Shown here in pieces: positions 26,516 through 34,032 of a stretch of DNA of 64,000 nucleotides. The notes under the pieces are model-generated. The model saw only the letters and a list, made by a program, of their open reading frames with translations, did not search any database and was not told the origin of the DNA. The position numbers and the translations under genes are program-made. The stretch comes from Luteibacter rhizovicinus DSM 16549 (GTDB lineage Bacteria; Pseudomonadota; Gammaproteobacteria; Xanthomonadales; Rhodanobacteraceae), in contig NZ_CP017480.1 of the NCBI RefSeq assembly GCF_001887595.1, forward strand, positions 3,748,001-3,812,000, in the 5' to 3' direction. Positions within the stretch are counted from its first letter, which is position 1; each line of letters starts with the position of its first letter.

Positions 26516-27454
26516 AGAAGAGCTGCCTGCAGCGGTGCCTACCAGGGCGTGTTCGCGGCGCCAGGCGCAGGGGGTGGCGCCGGTGAAACGTTTGAAGATG
26601 GTGGTGAAGTGCGCTTGCGTGCGAAAGCCGGTGTCGCCGGCCACCTCCACGACGGGCCGTTCCGAGGATGCCAGCAAAGCCTTCGCGTGTTCGATGCGCG
26701 CACGCAGGATGTAGTGATGCGGCCGCTGTCCGGTGGCGATGCGGAAGCGGGCGGCGAAATGCATGGGTGAGAGTCCCGCTGCGGCAGCGATGGCGGCGAG
26801 GCTGATCGGATCGCCGAGGTGCTCGCGGATGTACGCGTCCACGCGCTGCATTCGCCAGCGTGGTATCGCCAGCTTCACCGGATCGAGCGCCGTGACCGCC
26901 GGTGCGCTGGCGAGCTGGAAGAGGCGACTGAGCACCGCGGTGGCGAAATGCCCGGCGGTGCCCGGCATGCACGATCCCGTATTGGCGGCGAGCAGGGCGA
27001 ACGCCAGTTGTTCGATCGCGCCGTCACGGTACATGCCGCCGAAGCCCAGCCCATCGAGCAGCGCGACGCAGTCCATGCCCCTGGCGGCTTCGTGGACGAA
27101 GGGCGCGGGCAGGTACCACTGGAGGGTGTCGCCGGGTCCATCGAGCGACATCGTCAGCGCCTGTCCCGGCAGGCTGACGTGCACGCTCCCTGCGGCCAGC
27201 GCGCCACTGACGACGGGCCGACCGTCCGCATCCAGCCGCATCGAGGTGGCGCTCAGGAAGACGCGCACCACATAGCGATCCAACGGGGTGATTGCTGTCT
27301 GCGTGCCCGAGCCGCGCCGGTCTATCCAGCGTGTGGCAACCACGTCCGATGCGGTCCGGGCGAGGGTGGGTGGAACATGCCAGGAGGCTTCGAGGTGGAC
27401 AGCGGTCGTGGTCAGGTCACGAGCGAGCGCATATGAGGTCTCGTCCAGGCGCAC
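26483..27454 (-). CDS. AraC-family transcriptional regulator with REP-derived C-terminus
   Basis: Regulator of 323 residues: N-terminal effector domain (about 1-190) and C-terminal AraC DNA-binding domain (about 210-305) with LAAIAAAAGLSPMHFAARFRIATG and VAGDTGFRTQAHFTTIFKRFTGATP. GTG at 27454 is preceded by GAGGAG 7 bases upstream. After the usual end (WRREHALVG) the frame runs into a REP copy that encodes VGADSSANGC before the stop at 26483, so the original stop has been lost. It is divergent, at 256 bases, from the small exported protein that heads the multicopper-oxidase operon and may regulate it. The effector is unknown. Confidence 0.85.
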   Translation of the reverse strand: MRLDETSYALARDLTTTAVHLEASWHVPPTLARTASDVVATRWIDRRGSGTQTAITPLDRYVVRVFLSATSMRLDADGRPVVSGALAAGSVHVSLPGQALTMSLDGPGDTLQWYLPAPFVHEAARGMDCVALLDGLGFGGMYRDGAIEQLAFALLAANTGSCMPGTAGHFATAVLSRLFQLASAPAVTALDPVKLAIPRWRMQRVDAYIREHLGDPISLAAIAAAAGLSPMHFAARFRIATGQRPHHYILRARIEHAKALLASSERPVVEVAGDTGFRTQAHFTTIFKRFTGATPCAWRREHALVGTAAGSSSVGADSSANGC

Positions 27455-27710
27455 GTTGCCGTCCTCCTCTTTGGGACCCCCCGGTCTCGCCGATGCATAA
27501 GACGTTACGCCTGTCGCGTCCTGCGGTGAGCCGAAGATTTACTTAGGACGAAAGGACGGTATAGAACGAATGCCGAGGTATGCCTTCCGTTCGAATCGGA
27601 TAACCGTCATGCATATCCGAAAGACCGTCATCGCCCTGAACGACACCATGCAGGGAAGGGGAACCGACGTATCCTGCGTCGGCGTCTGCCAGGGCATGGG
27701 GAGTTCCGCG

Positions 27711-27995
27711 ATGAGAAAGGTGATTCTGTGGAGTGTCGCCCTCGGCGGCGCGCTGGCCTTCGGCTGTGCGACGCAGGCCCAGCAGGGGCCCATGGTCGAT
27801 ATAGGAAACCGGCACGGCAATCTGCGCCAGGCCCAGGAAAACATCGTGCAGGCGTGGCACCTGGTGAGCAATGCGCAGGAGATGAACGACTCACGTCTTG
27901 GCGGACATGCGGCGAACGCGAAGCGCTTGCTGGAACAGGCCAACGATGAGCTGCGTCTGGCCGCGGATGTCGCCAACGAGAACGAGCGGCGCTGA
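27711..27995 (+). CDS. Small exported helical protein
   Basis: Exported protein of 94 residues: signal peptide (RKVILWSVALGGALAFG), then an amphipathic two-helix segment GNLRQAQENIVQAWHLVSNAQEM and GGHAANAKRLLEQANDELRLAADVA. This histidine-containing helical pattern occurs in a family of small uncharacterised periplasmic proteins in Proteobacteria. ATG at 27711 has GGGGAG 7 bases upstream. Its stop is four bases before the multicopper oxidase start, so it is the first gene of that operon. A role as a metal or partner-binding accessory of the oxidase is inference. Confidence 0.75.
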   Translation: MRKVILWSVALGGALAFGCATQAQQGPMVDIGNRHGNLRQAQENIVQAWHLVSNAQEMNDSRLGGHAANAKRLLEQANDELRLAADVANENERR

Positions 27996-27999
27996 ACGG

Positions 28000-29544
28000 A
28001 TGATCAGGCGAAGGCCCCTCCGCGCGGTCGCCCTGGCCGCGCTGGCCTGTCTTGCCGGCGCGGCGTTGGCTGACCCGCCGTCGGACGATTTGCGCCCGCC
28101 ACATGAGTTCACCTACGACGTCAACGGCGTGACCACGGTCACCCTCATGGCCGCAAAGTCGAAGATCCTGGTCGGCAACACGCCTTACACCTCATTGGTC
28201 TTCAACGACGACTACGACGCGCCATTGATTCGCACGCGTCCCGGCGGAACGATCCGGCTCACGCTAGACAATCGCATGGACGAGATGACCAACCTGCATT
28301 TCCACGGCATGCAGGTGTCGCCGCTCGACGACGGTGACAGCATCTTCCGCACCACCGGTCCGCACGAGAAGGGGCAGTATGTCCTGCGCCTGCCCGACGA
28401 TCATTCGCCGGGCCCGTACTGGTACCACAGCCATTTCCACGATGGCGCCGAGCACCAGGTCTCTGGTGGCCTGGCCGGCCCGATCCTGGTTGACGGCATC
28501 ACCGACCAGTTCCCCGAGCTGAAGGCCGTGCGTGAGCGCGCACTGGTCCTGCGCAACTTCCAGAAAACCTTCACCGGGGCGTTGGCCAGCGAAATCGTCA
28601 CCGGTGCGCCGTCCATCCGCACCATCAACGGCCAGTTCCAGCCGATCATCCGCATCCACCCAGGCGAGACCCAGCTCTGGCATCTGTTCAACATCGCGGC
28701 GAACCAGTATTTCCGCATCCGTATCGATGGCGTGCACATGCAGCTGATCTCCCAGGACGCCGATACGGTGGTCAAGCCGATCGGCGTCGACGAGATGCTG
28801 ATCGGACCTTCCGCGCGGGTAAGCATCCTGGTGACCGGCCCCGCCCCTGGCTCCTATCCGCTGAAGCTGGGGTCGGCCAATACCGGCCCGGCCGGCGATA
28901 CCTATGCCGCGGCCGTGCTGGGCACGCTCGTCTCATCCGGCGAGCCGATGAAGACGGTCGCGATCACCAGTCCTTACCCCGCCGTTGCCGACCTGCGCAA
29001 GGTGGCGCCAGCCCATCGGCGTCGCTTCGTCTTCCAGGATTCCGACTCCGATCCGAATGCCTTTTTTATCAACGGCCGCCAGTTCGACATCGGCCGCGTC
29101 GACACGACGGTGATGCTGGGCGATGTCGAAGAATGGACCCTGGTCAATCCCAGCCAGGAGCTTCATCAGTTTCACATCCATCAGCTCGATTTCCAGGTGA
29201 CGAAGATCAACGGCAAGGACGTCGACTTCATCGGCTATCGCGACAACGTGTTCATTCCCGCGCTGGGCTCGACCACGGTGCTGATTCCCTTCACCGACCC
29301 GGTGATCCTGGGCAAGTTCGTCTATCACTGCCACATCATGGAGCACGAAGACGGCGGCATGATGCAGGTGATCCAGGTCGTGCGTCCCGAGGAATACGAG
29401 CAGGCGGTCAAGCTCGAGCCGCTGGGCGGCATCTACGGCGACAACCAGATGTGCGTCTACCTGCGGAACACCGGCGGAGCCGCGCTAACGCCGCCGGCGA
29501 ACGCGAGCCGTCCGCTTGGCTCGACACCCGAGGGCAAGCCATGA
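28000..29544 (+). CDS. Multicopper oxidase (laccase/CumA type)
   Basis: Exported copper oxidase of 514 residues with three cupredoxin domains. All four copper-binding segments are present: NLHFHGMQ (H100, H102), WYHSHFHDG (H143, H145), LHQFHIHQLD, and near the C-terminus YHCHIMEHEDGGMM with the T1 cysteine. The signal peptide is IRRRPLRAVALAALACLAGAALA. Such enzymes oxidise Cu(I), Mn(II), Fe(II) or phenolics in the periplasm or on the surface. ATG at 28000 follows the preceding gene by four bases, and the stop overlaps the next start (ATGA). No methionine-rich loop like that of CueO is apparent, so a laccase or metal-oxidase role is equally open. Confidence 0.92.
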   Translation: MIRRRPLRAVALAALACLAGAALADPPSDDLRPPHEFTYDVNGVTTVTLMAAKSKILVGNTPYTSLVFNDDYDAPLIRTRPGGTIRLTLDNRMDEMTNLHFHGMQVSPLDDGDSIFRTTGPHEKGQYVLRLPDDHSPGPYWYHSHFHDGAEHQVSGGLAGPILVDGITDQFPELKAVRERALVLRNFQKTFTGALASEIVTGAPSIRTINGQFQPIIRIHPGETQLWHLFNIAANQYFRIRIDGVHMQLISQDADTVVKPIGVDEMLIGPSARVSILVTGPAPGSYPLKLGSANTGPAGDTYAAAVLGTLVSSGEPMKTVAITSPYPAVADLRKVAPAHRRRFVFQDSDSDPNAFFINGRQFDIGRVDTTVMLGDVEEWTLVNPSQELHQFHIHQLDFQVTKINGKDVDFIGYRDNVFIPALGSTTVLIPFTDPVILGKFVYHCHIMEHEDGGMMQVIQVVRPEEYEQAVKLEPLGGIYGDNQMCVYLRNTGGAALTPPANASRPLGSTPEGKP

Positions 29545-30671
29545 GCCGGCGCGCCACCGCCACGGGGATCCTCGTCGCCCTCGCGATCGTGGGCCCGGCG
29601 CAGGCCAGCAATGGCCGTTATCCCGGGCTCGGCATGGATTACAGCACGGCGATCCAGTACGACTTCAGCAGCCTCGATGTCCCACATCAACCACATACGG
29701 TCACCACCAACGGCTACTTCGATATCACCACCGCGGTGCACTTCCGGCTGACGACGATCGACGAAATCTGGGTGGGTAGCGAGATCAGTCCGGTGACCGA
29801 TACGCGTCCCGGCGAGCGCCGTTGGCTCGGTGGCACCGGCCTCAACATCACCGATGTGAACTGGTATCACCAAGGCTATGTCTCGTCGTTTCGCCTGGGC
29901 AAGTTCGACGTGCCGTTCGGTCGCGCGCAGGACGCCGCGCCTGGCCTGTACACGTCGGATTTCGTCGCTCCCTATGCGCTGGGTGGGATGAATGGCGGTA
30001 CCTACGAGTACCGTTTCTACACGGACAACTGGGGCACGATCGCGCCAAGCCTCAGTGCGTATGCCGCCGATACCTCGGTGCTCAGCCGTTCCTTCCTGCG
30101 CCCATCGCAACAGGCGCGCCGCTCCGACGGCGGTGCGACCAACACGGGCAAGCTCAACAACGCCGCCGTGGTGGTCAACTGGCGCTCGCCCGCCGCCATC
30201 CCCTTCCTCGAGTTGCAGGTGGGTTACATGAGCAACCACAAGGGCGATGTCTCCGCGGCATCGCCTGCTGCGGCCAACGAGCAGATGCGCGTCGCCTCCG
30301 TGCGTTACATGATTCCCTTCGTGGCGACGACCGAGCTCGGCCCGACACTCGCCGGCCGCTACATGGACCTGGTGCCCTTTGTCGAATACGTGAAAGTGCA
30401 CAACGAGAACGGCGTGCCGGGTTTCGATACGAAGTACCTGACCACCTCGCTTACCTTCGATGCCGGCCGCTTTGCCTATGGCCTCACGCATACGAACAAG
30501 AGGATATCGCCCAGCGGCGGAGCGGAAAGCAACGAATACCTCACCGAGGCCAGCATGGTCTATCACGTGACCGGCCTGGTGGACGTCGCCGTGTCGGGCG
30601 GAAGGTCACGCCAGGGCGGCCAGACCTCGGGCCTGCTCGGTGTATCGATCACCTTGAACGGATCGTTCTGA
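29541..30671 (+). CDS. Putative outer-membrane beta-barrel protein in the oxidase operon
   Basis: Exported protein of 376 residues: signal peptide (TGILVALAIVGPAQAS), then alternating amphipathic strands (AVHFRLTTIDEIWVGSEIS, VSSFRLGKFDVPFGRAQ, GTYEYRFYTDNWGTIAPSLSAY) and a final strand GVSITLNGSF ending in phenylalanine, the outer-membrane assembly signal. It resembles a porin-like barrel but I cannot assign a family. It overlaps the multicopper oxidase stop by four bases and the SCO gene by one, so the three are coupled. It may carry the oxidase or its substrate across the outer membrane (inference). Confidence 0.72.
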   Translation: MSRRATATGILVALAIVGPAQASNGRYPGLGMDYSTAIQYDFSSLDVPHQPHTVTTNGYFDITTAVHFRLTTIDEIWVGSEISPVTDTRPGERRWLGGTGLNITDVNWYHQGYVSSFRLGKFDVPFGRAQDAAPGLYTSDFVAPYALGGMNGGTYEYRFYTDNWGTIAPSLSAYAADTSVLSRSFLRPSQQARRSDGGATNTGKLNNAAVVVNWRSPAAIPFLELQVGYMSNHKGDVSAASPAAANEQMRVASVRYMIPFVATTELGPTLAGRYMDLVPFVEYVKVHNENGVPGFDTKYLTTSLTFDAGRFAYGLTHTNKRISPSGGAESNEYLTEASMVYHVTGLVDVAVSGGRSRQGGQTSGLLGVSITLNGSF

Positions 30672-31228
30672 TGCGACCACTCGCCATCCTTCTCACGGCT
30701 TTCGTGCTGTTACCGGCGTCGAGCCACGGCGCCGCACCGGCCGTGGGTGGGCCTTTTCAGCTGACCGATCAGGATGGCCGTGCCGTGACGCAGGCATCGT
30801 TCGCCGGGCGGCCGCTGCTTCTTTATTTCGGCTACACCTCGTGCCCGGACGTGTGTCCTGTGGACCTGGCGAAAATGGTGAAGATCGCGGCCGCGGTGCG
30901 TCAGTCCAGCGGGAAGGCCGTCACGCCGGTCTTCGTCACCATCGACCCTGAACGCGATACCCCCGCGCGACTCCAGGCGTATGTCAGGGCCTTCGGCAAG
31001 GACGTGGTCGGCTTGACCGGCACGAGGACGCAGATCGACGCGGTCACCGAGGAATACCACGTCTATTTCAAGAAAGTGCCGGTCGATGGCGGATACCTGA
31101 TGGACCATTCGACGGTGCTGTTCCTCGTCGGCGCCAACGGCGTCTACCTCGACCACTATGGACGGAAGCTACCCGAGGAGGATGTCGCCCGGCGCGTCGT
31201 CACCGCACTGCAGGCTTCGGGCACCTGA
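30671..31228 (+). CDS. SCO1/SenC family copper chaperone
   Basis: Periplasmic thioredoxin-fold protein of 185 residues. The copper-binding motif CPDVC (C58, C62) and H146 in LMDHSTVLF are in place, with GYTSCPDVCPVDLAKM and FVTIDPERDTP typical of SCO1/SenC. These proteins deliver copper to, or reduce cysteines of, copper enzymes such as cytochrome oxidase CuA. Here the neighbour is a multicopper oxidase, so it may supply that enzyme. The signal peptide is RPLAILLTAFVLLPASSHG. ATG overlaps the previous stop (TGATG). Confidence 0.9.
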   Translation: MRPLAILLTAFVLLPASSHGAAPAVGGPFQLTDQDGRAVTQASFAGRPLLLYFGYTSCPDVCPVDLAKMVKIAAAVRQSSGKAVTPVFVTIDPERDTPARLQAYVRAFGKDVVGLTGTRTQIDAVTEEYHVYFKKVPVDGGYLMDHSTVLFLVGANGVYLDHYGRKLPEEDVARRVVTALQASGT

Positions 31229-31266
31229 GGCCACGCAGTGTCCTTTCGCATCTGTACGGAGGTCCC

Positions 31267-31545
31267 ATGAAACACACTCGCACACTCCTGCTCGCCGCGG
31301 CCGTCGCGACCGCGGGCATGTTCACCCAGGCATCCATGGCCGATGGCAGTCCGACGTATCCGTCGTTTGCCACGATCGCGCACGGCAAGAAGATGCTGAG
31401 CCGTGACGACATCGACAAACTCGACGAGAAGAAATATCCGGCGCTGGCTGGCCTGAAGTCGCATTTCGACGATGCCGACCTGGACCACGATCACAACCTG
31501 AATCAGTACGAGTACGACCATTACATGAGCAATACGCCGCACTGA
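31267..31545 (+). CDS. Exported EF-hand protein
   Basis: Exported protein of 92 residues: signal peptide (about 1-25, ending ASMA) and one complete EF-hand loop with D71, D73, D75, N77, N79 and E82 in DLDHDHNLNQYE, preceded by a helix. It should bind calcium (or another divalent cation) in the periplasm. ATG at 31267 has CGGAG 6 bases upstream. Last gene of the multicopper-oxidase operon, 38 bases after the SCO gene; it is followed by a pair of inverted REPs. Its partner is not known. Confidence 0.8.
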   Translation: MKHTRTLLLAAAVATAGMFTQASMADGSPTYPSFATIAHGKKMLSRDDIDKLDEKKYPALAGLKSHFDDADLDHDHNLNQYEYDHYMSNTPH

Positions 31546-31554
31546 GGCGGCGTG

Positions 31555-31647
31555 ATCGCCGCTGAAGCGGCTCCCACAGGAAACGAAGGGGCCGTGGCCG
31601 GGAGACCGCAGCCCCCCGCTCCATGTGGGAGCCGCTTCAGCGGCGAT
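31555..31647. repeat. Inverted pair of REP palindromes between two convergent operons
   Basis: ATCGCCGCTGAAGCGGCTCC (from 31555, ending in CACA) and its reverse complement (31624-31647) are near-identical and inverted, separated by about 45 bases. This REP variant has the loop CTTCAG in place of ATTCAT. Together they could form a long stem that terminates the oxidase operon on plus and the Grr operon on minus. Confidence 0.8.
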
Positions 31648-31659
31648 GCTCTCCGCCAG

Positions 31660-32370
31660 TCAATCCCAGAACGCCTGCACGATCCGGTCGTTCGGCCCGA
31701 GGATCAGGGTCAGGCGGTTCGGATCGGTGTCCAGCGTCCGGATGCCGTCGTTCTCGTGCAGCACGCGCGTGCTGGCCGGAAGGTCTTCTTCACGTACCGC
31801 CTCCTTGCCGCTGGCCGAGCCGCCCTTGGGTACATAGGTCTTGCCTACGCAACTGGAGCAATCCACCTCGCGTCCCTGTGCTTCGGCGTAGCCCGGAAGC
31901 TGCGTGAGCTTGACCGTATTCGTCGCACTGCGCACGCGGATGCCCTTGTAGGGATGGCCCGGTTCGATGACGAAGATGGCTTCCATCGGCCCGAACTTCG
32001 TCGCGTTGGAGGCATCGTCCGGTGCCCGGGCGACGAAGAGCAGGTCGAGCATGCCGTCGGCCGAGGGGCCGCGCGACATGGCGACGAGCTGCGGGTCGCT
32101 CCAGTTCTCGGTACTGCTCAGGCCGCGGACGCGCACGATATCGAGCTCCGGGGAGTGGCTGCTGCGCATCAGTTCGACGCTGCTGACCTTGAACAGGGGT
32201 TTGACGGCCTCGTCGGCGGCCTCCTCGTCGGACGCCGGCGGTTCCGTCGACGGGGCGGACGTTTCCCTCGACGTCGCGGCGGTAGCACTCTGGCCGAGGG
32301 CCAGGCCGTGTGGTGCGAGCAAGAGGCCACCCACGGCCATGAAAAACACGAGCTGAGTCTTAGTATTCAT
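31660..32370 (-). CDS. Exported protein of unknown family, third gene of the Grr operon
   Basis: Exported protein of 236 residues; I do not recognise its family. It has a signal peptide (VFFMAVGGLLLAPHGLALGQ), an acidic low-complexity linker (about 28-58), then a folded domain with beta-strand-like segments (DIVRVRGL, LDLLFVARAP, MEAIFVIEP), a CSSC dithiol motif at about residues 170-173 (VDCSSCVGKTY), and a C-terminal LTLILGPNDRIVQAFWD. Start at ATG 32370 with GGAG 4 bases upstream; it overlaps the radical SAM stop by four bases. It is not the solute-binding-like protein (GrrP) I know from other Grr loci. The redox-type CSSC suggests a periplasmic partner of the matured peptide. Confidence 0.72.
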   Translation of the reverse strand: MNTKTQLVFFMAVGGLLLAPHGLALGQSATAATSRETSAPSTEPPASDEEAADEAVKPLFKVSSVELMRSSHSPELDIVRVRGLSSTENWSDPQLVAMSRGPSADGMLDLLFVARAPDDASNATKFGPMEAIFVIEPGHPYKGIRVRSATNTVKLTQLPGYAEAQGREVDCSSCVGKTYVPKGGSASGKEAVREEDLPASTRVLHENDGIRTLDTDPNRLTLILGPNDRIVQAFWD

Positions 32371-33545
32371 GACGCGCTCCTCACCAGCATGTCGTCGTCG
32401 AGGACTGTCTCGAGCCGGTCCAGCGCGTCGAGGATCAGGTCCGTGGGTACCTTCTGGACCAGGTCGCAGAACGAGGTCCGGGTCGTGGCAAAGCTGCCGT
32501 TCTCGGTCAGCTTGTTGATCGGCGAACCGCCGCCGCAGACGGAAAAATACGCACACTCCGCTCGACAGGCGGCGACGCCGGCGGCGATATCGCGATGCAT
32601 GGCACGCATGGCGTCGCTCCGGCGCATGTCGTCGAGCGAGTCGGTGTGGATGTTGCCGACGATGAAGTCGCCGTAGTCGGCGTTCTTCAGTCCCAGCAGC
32701 TCGGGCGAGAAGCTCGACACGTTGCCGTGGCAGTCGACATTGATCATGCCGAAGGGCTGCACCTGCGAGTTCTCGCCTGCGGCTTCGTCGGGGCGAAGGA
32801 TGCGCGTGAGCATGCCGTCGATCTCGCGCAGGAAACGAATGCCTGCGGCCTCCCGGGATTTTCGCCAGAAGTGTCCGAGGAACTGGCGGAACCGGGCTTC
32901 GGCGCCGCCATCGGCGAAGAGTTCGGAGATATGGTCGCCTTCGGATTCCTCGACGTTGAAGCACACATCGGTGATCCCGGCGTCCCGATAGAACGCGAGC
33001 ATCTCGTCCGGCGCCTGCAGTGCCCGGGTCGACAGCACTGAAATGACGTGGAAGGGAATGTCTTCCTCGATCAGGCAGCGGATGCCGGCAGCCGTTTTGT
33101 CGAAGGTGCCACGGCCTTGCCGGGTCACCCGGTTGGCATCGTGAATCTCGCGCGGACCGTCGATGCTCACGCCGACGCCGACCTGCCAGCGACGGAAGAG
33201 GGCGCACCAGGTGGCATCGATCAGCATGCCGTTGGTCTGGATGGCGTGGCGTACCTCGATACCTGGCGGGGTCAACGCGGCGACGAGGGCAAATGCCTCT
33301 TCGTAGTACGTCACGGGCATCACCAGTGGCTCGCCGGCATGCCAGATCACGGTGAGCCAGGGATGGGACCAGCCGGAGGCGAACAGGGCGGTAAACACGG
33401 CGCGCACCGTATCGAGCGACATCTTCGAGGTGTCGCTGCGGCTTGGCAGGTAGCAGTAGCGACACGCGATATTGCAGAACGGCGTGGGCTGCAGCACGAC
33501 GGTATCGACACAGGGGCGGCCCTCAGCCGCTGTGTCGGCGCTCAC
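32367..33545 (-). CDS. grrM: GrrM/OscB-like radical SAM/SPASM peptide maturase
   Basis: Radical SAM enzyme of 392 residues. The iron-sulphur motif CxxxCxxC is C24, C28 and C31 (TPFCNIACRYCYLPSRSD), and VIWHAGEPL, AIQTNGMLI and VGVSIDGPREIHD follow in the usual order. The C-terminal SPASM domain has further cysteines (DCHGNVSSFSPEL, CRAECAYFSVCGGGSPINKL, TSFCDL). The pattern matches the GrrM family, which installs three-residue cyclophanes by joining an aromatic side chain to a residue two positions on. It starts at GTG 33545, overlapping the precursor stop (GTGA), and ends overlapping the third gene. The substrate is therefore very likely the W-x-N-rich precursor upstream. Confidence 0.9.
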   Translation of the reverse strand: MSADTAAEGRPCVDTVVLQPTPFCNIACRYCYLPSRSDTSKMSLDTVRAVFTALFASGWSHPWLTVIWHAGEPLVMPVTYYEEAFALVAALTPPGIEVRHAIQTNGMLIDATWCALFRRWQVGVGVSIDGPREIHDANRVTRQGRGTFDKTAAGIRCLIEEDIPFHVISVLSTRALQAPDEMLAFYRDAGITDVCFNVEESEGDHISELFADGGAEARFRQFLGHFWRKSREAAGIRFLREIDGMLTRILRPDEAAGENSQVQPFGMINVDCHGNVSSFSPELLGLKNADYGDFIVGNIHTDSLDDMRRSDAMRAMHRDIAAGVAACRAECAYFSVCGGGSPINKLTENGSFATTRTSFCDLVQKVPTDLILDALDRLETVLDDDMLVRSAS

Positions 33546-33928
33546 CAGTTGTGCCAGAAGTTGTGCCAGCCGCCATTGCCCCAGTTATGCCAGCCGTTAC
33601 CCCAGTTGTGCCAACCGTTGCCCCAGTTCCGCCAGCCACCGTTCCGCCAGCCGCCATTGCGCCAGCCGAAACCCCCGAAGTTCATCCAGGCGAGAAGCGG
33701 ATAGGCGGTGCCGCGCACCGGACTCGCGCCTTCGGCTTCGCTGGCGACTCCCTCGCGAATGGCAGCAAGGCGATCGGCTACGTTGAGCGTGACGTCGGCG
33801 GGATCCGAGGCGACGCGCGAGGCCGGCAGGACGGTCGCCTGCGCCGATCCGAGCAGGGTGGAGGCGCCGAGGATGCCCGCGGGAAGCAGCACGGCGAGGG
33901 CTCGGCGGGTACGGTTCCAGTCGGACAT
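33542..33928 (-). CDS. grrA: GrrA-like cyclophane RiPP precursor with eleven W-x-N motifs
   Basis: Precursor peptide of 128 residues. An N-terminal hydrophobic, signal-like segment (RRALAVLLPAGILGASTLLG) is followed by a leader with DVTLNVADRLAAIREGV (residues 45-61), resembling the leader helix of GrrA precursors. The C-terminal 48 residues (81-128) are only W, N, G, R, H, M and F and hold eleven W-x-N motifs: WMN once, WRN three times, WGN three times and WHN four times, plus a final W. ATG at 33928 has GGAG 7 bases upstream. The stop overlaps the maturase start. A glycine-tryptophan-asparagine structural protein is the alternative, but coupling to a GrrM-like enzyme makes a modified peptide far more likely. 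Confidence 0.88.
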   Translation of the reverse strand: MSDWNRTRRALAVLLPAGILGASTLLGSAQATVLPASRVASDPADVTLNVADRLAAIREGVASEAEGASPVRGTAYPLLAWMNFGGFGWRNGGWRNGGWRNWGNGWHNWGNGWHNWGNGGWHNFWHNW

Positions 33929-33994
33929 GGGGAACTCCATGGCGGATGAGCGGACGTCCTGCAGACGTTAGGCATTCGCCCCGTGGCGGGCATG

Positions 33995-34010
33995 CGTAGA
34001 ACTACGTAGT
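33995..34010. promoter_or_regulatory. GTAGAACTACGTAG site upstream of grrA and alkB
   Basis: GTAGAACTACGTAG contains the perfect palindrome ACTACGTAGT and lies 67-82 bases upstream of the grrA-like start and 23 bases upstream of alkB. A 14-base copy with one mismatch (GTAGAACTACCTAG) occurs on the minus strand upstream of the exported-protein gene at 58909. LuxR/NarL-type regulators bind similar dyads. The function is inferred only from position and repetition. Confidence 0.4.
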
Positions 34011-34032
34011 ACGAAACGCGGATAATGGCCGC

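Noticed and set aside
27570..27710. Longer start for the small exported protein
   Set aside because: The extension is upstream of the signal peptide and the ribosome site; it would hide the signal peptide inside the protein.
33542..33685. Non-coding tandem repeat
   Set aside because: The repeats are codon-phased in a gene with leader, ribosome site and coupled maturase.
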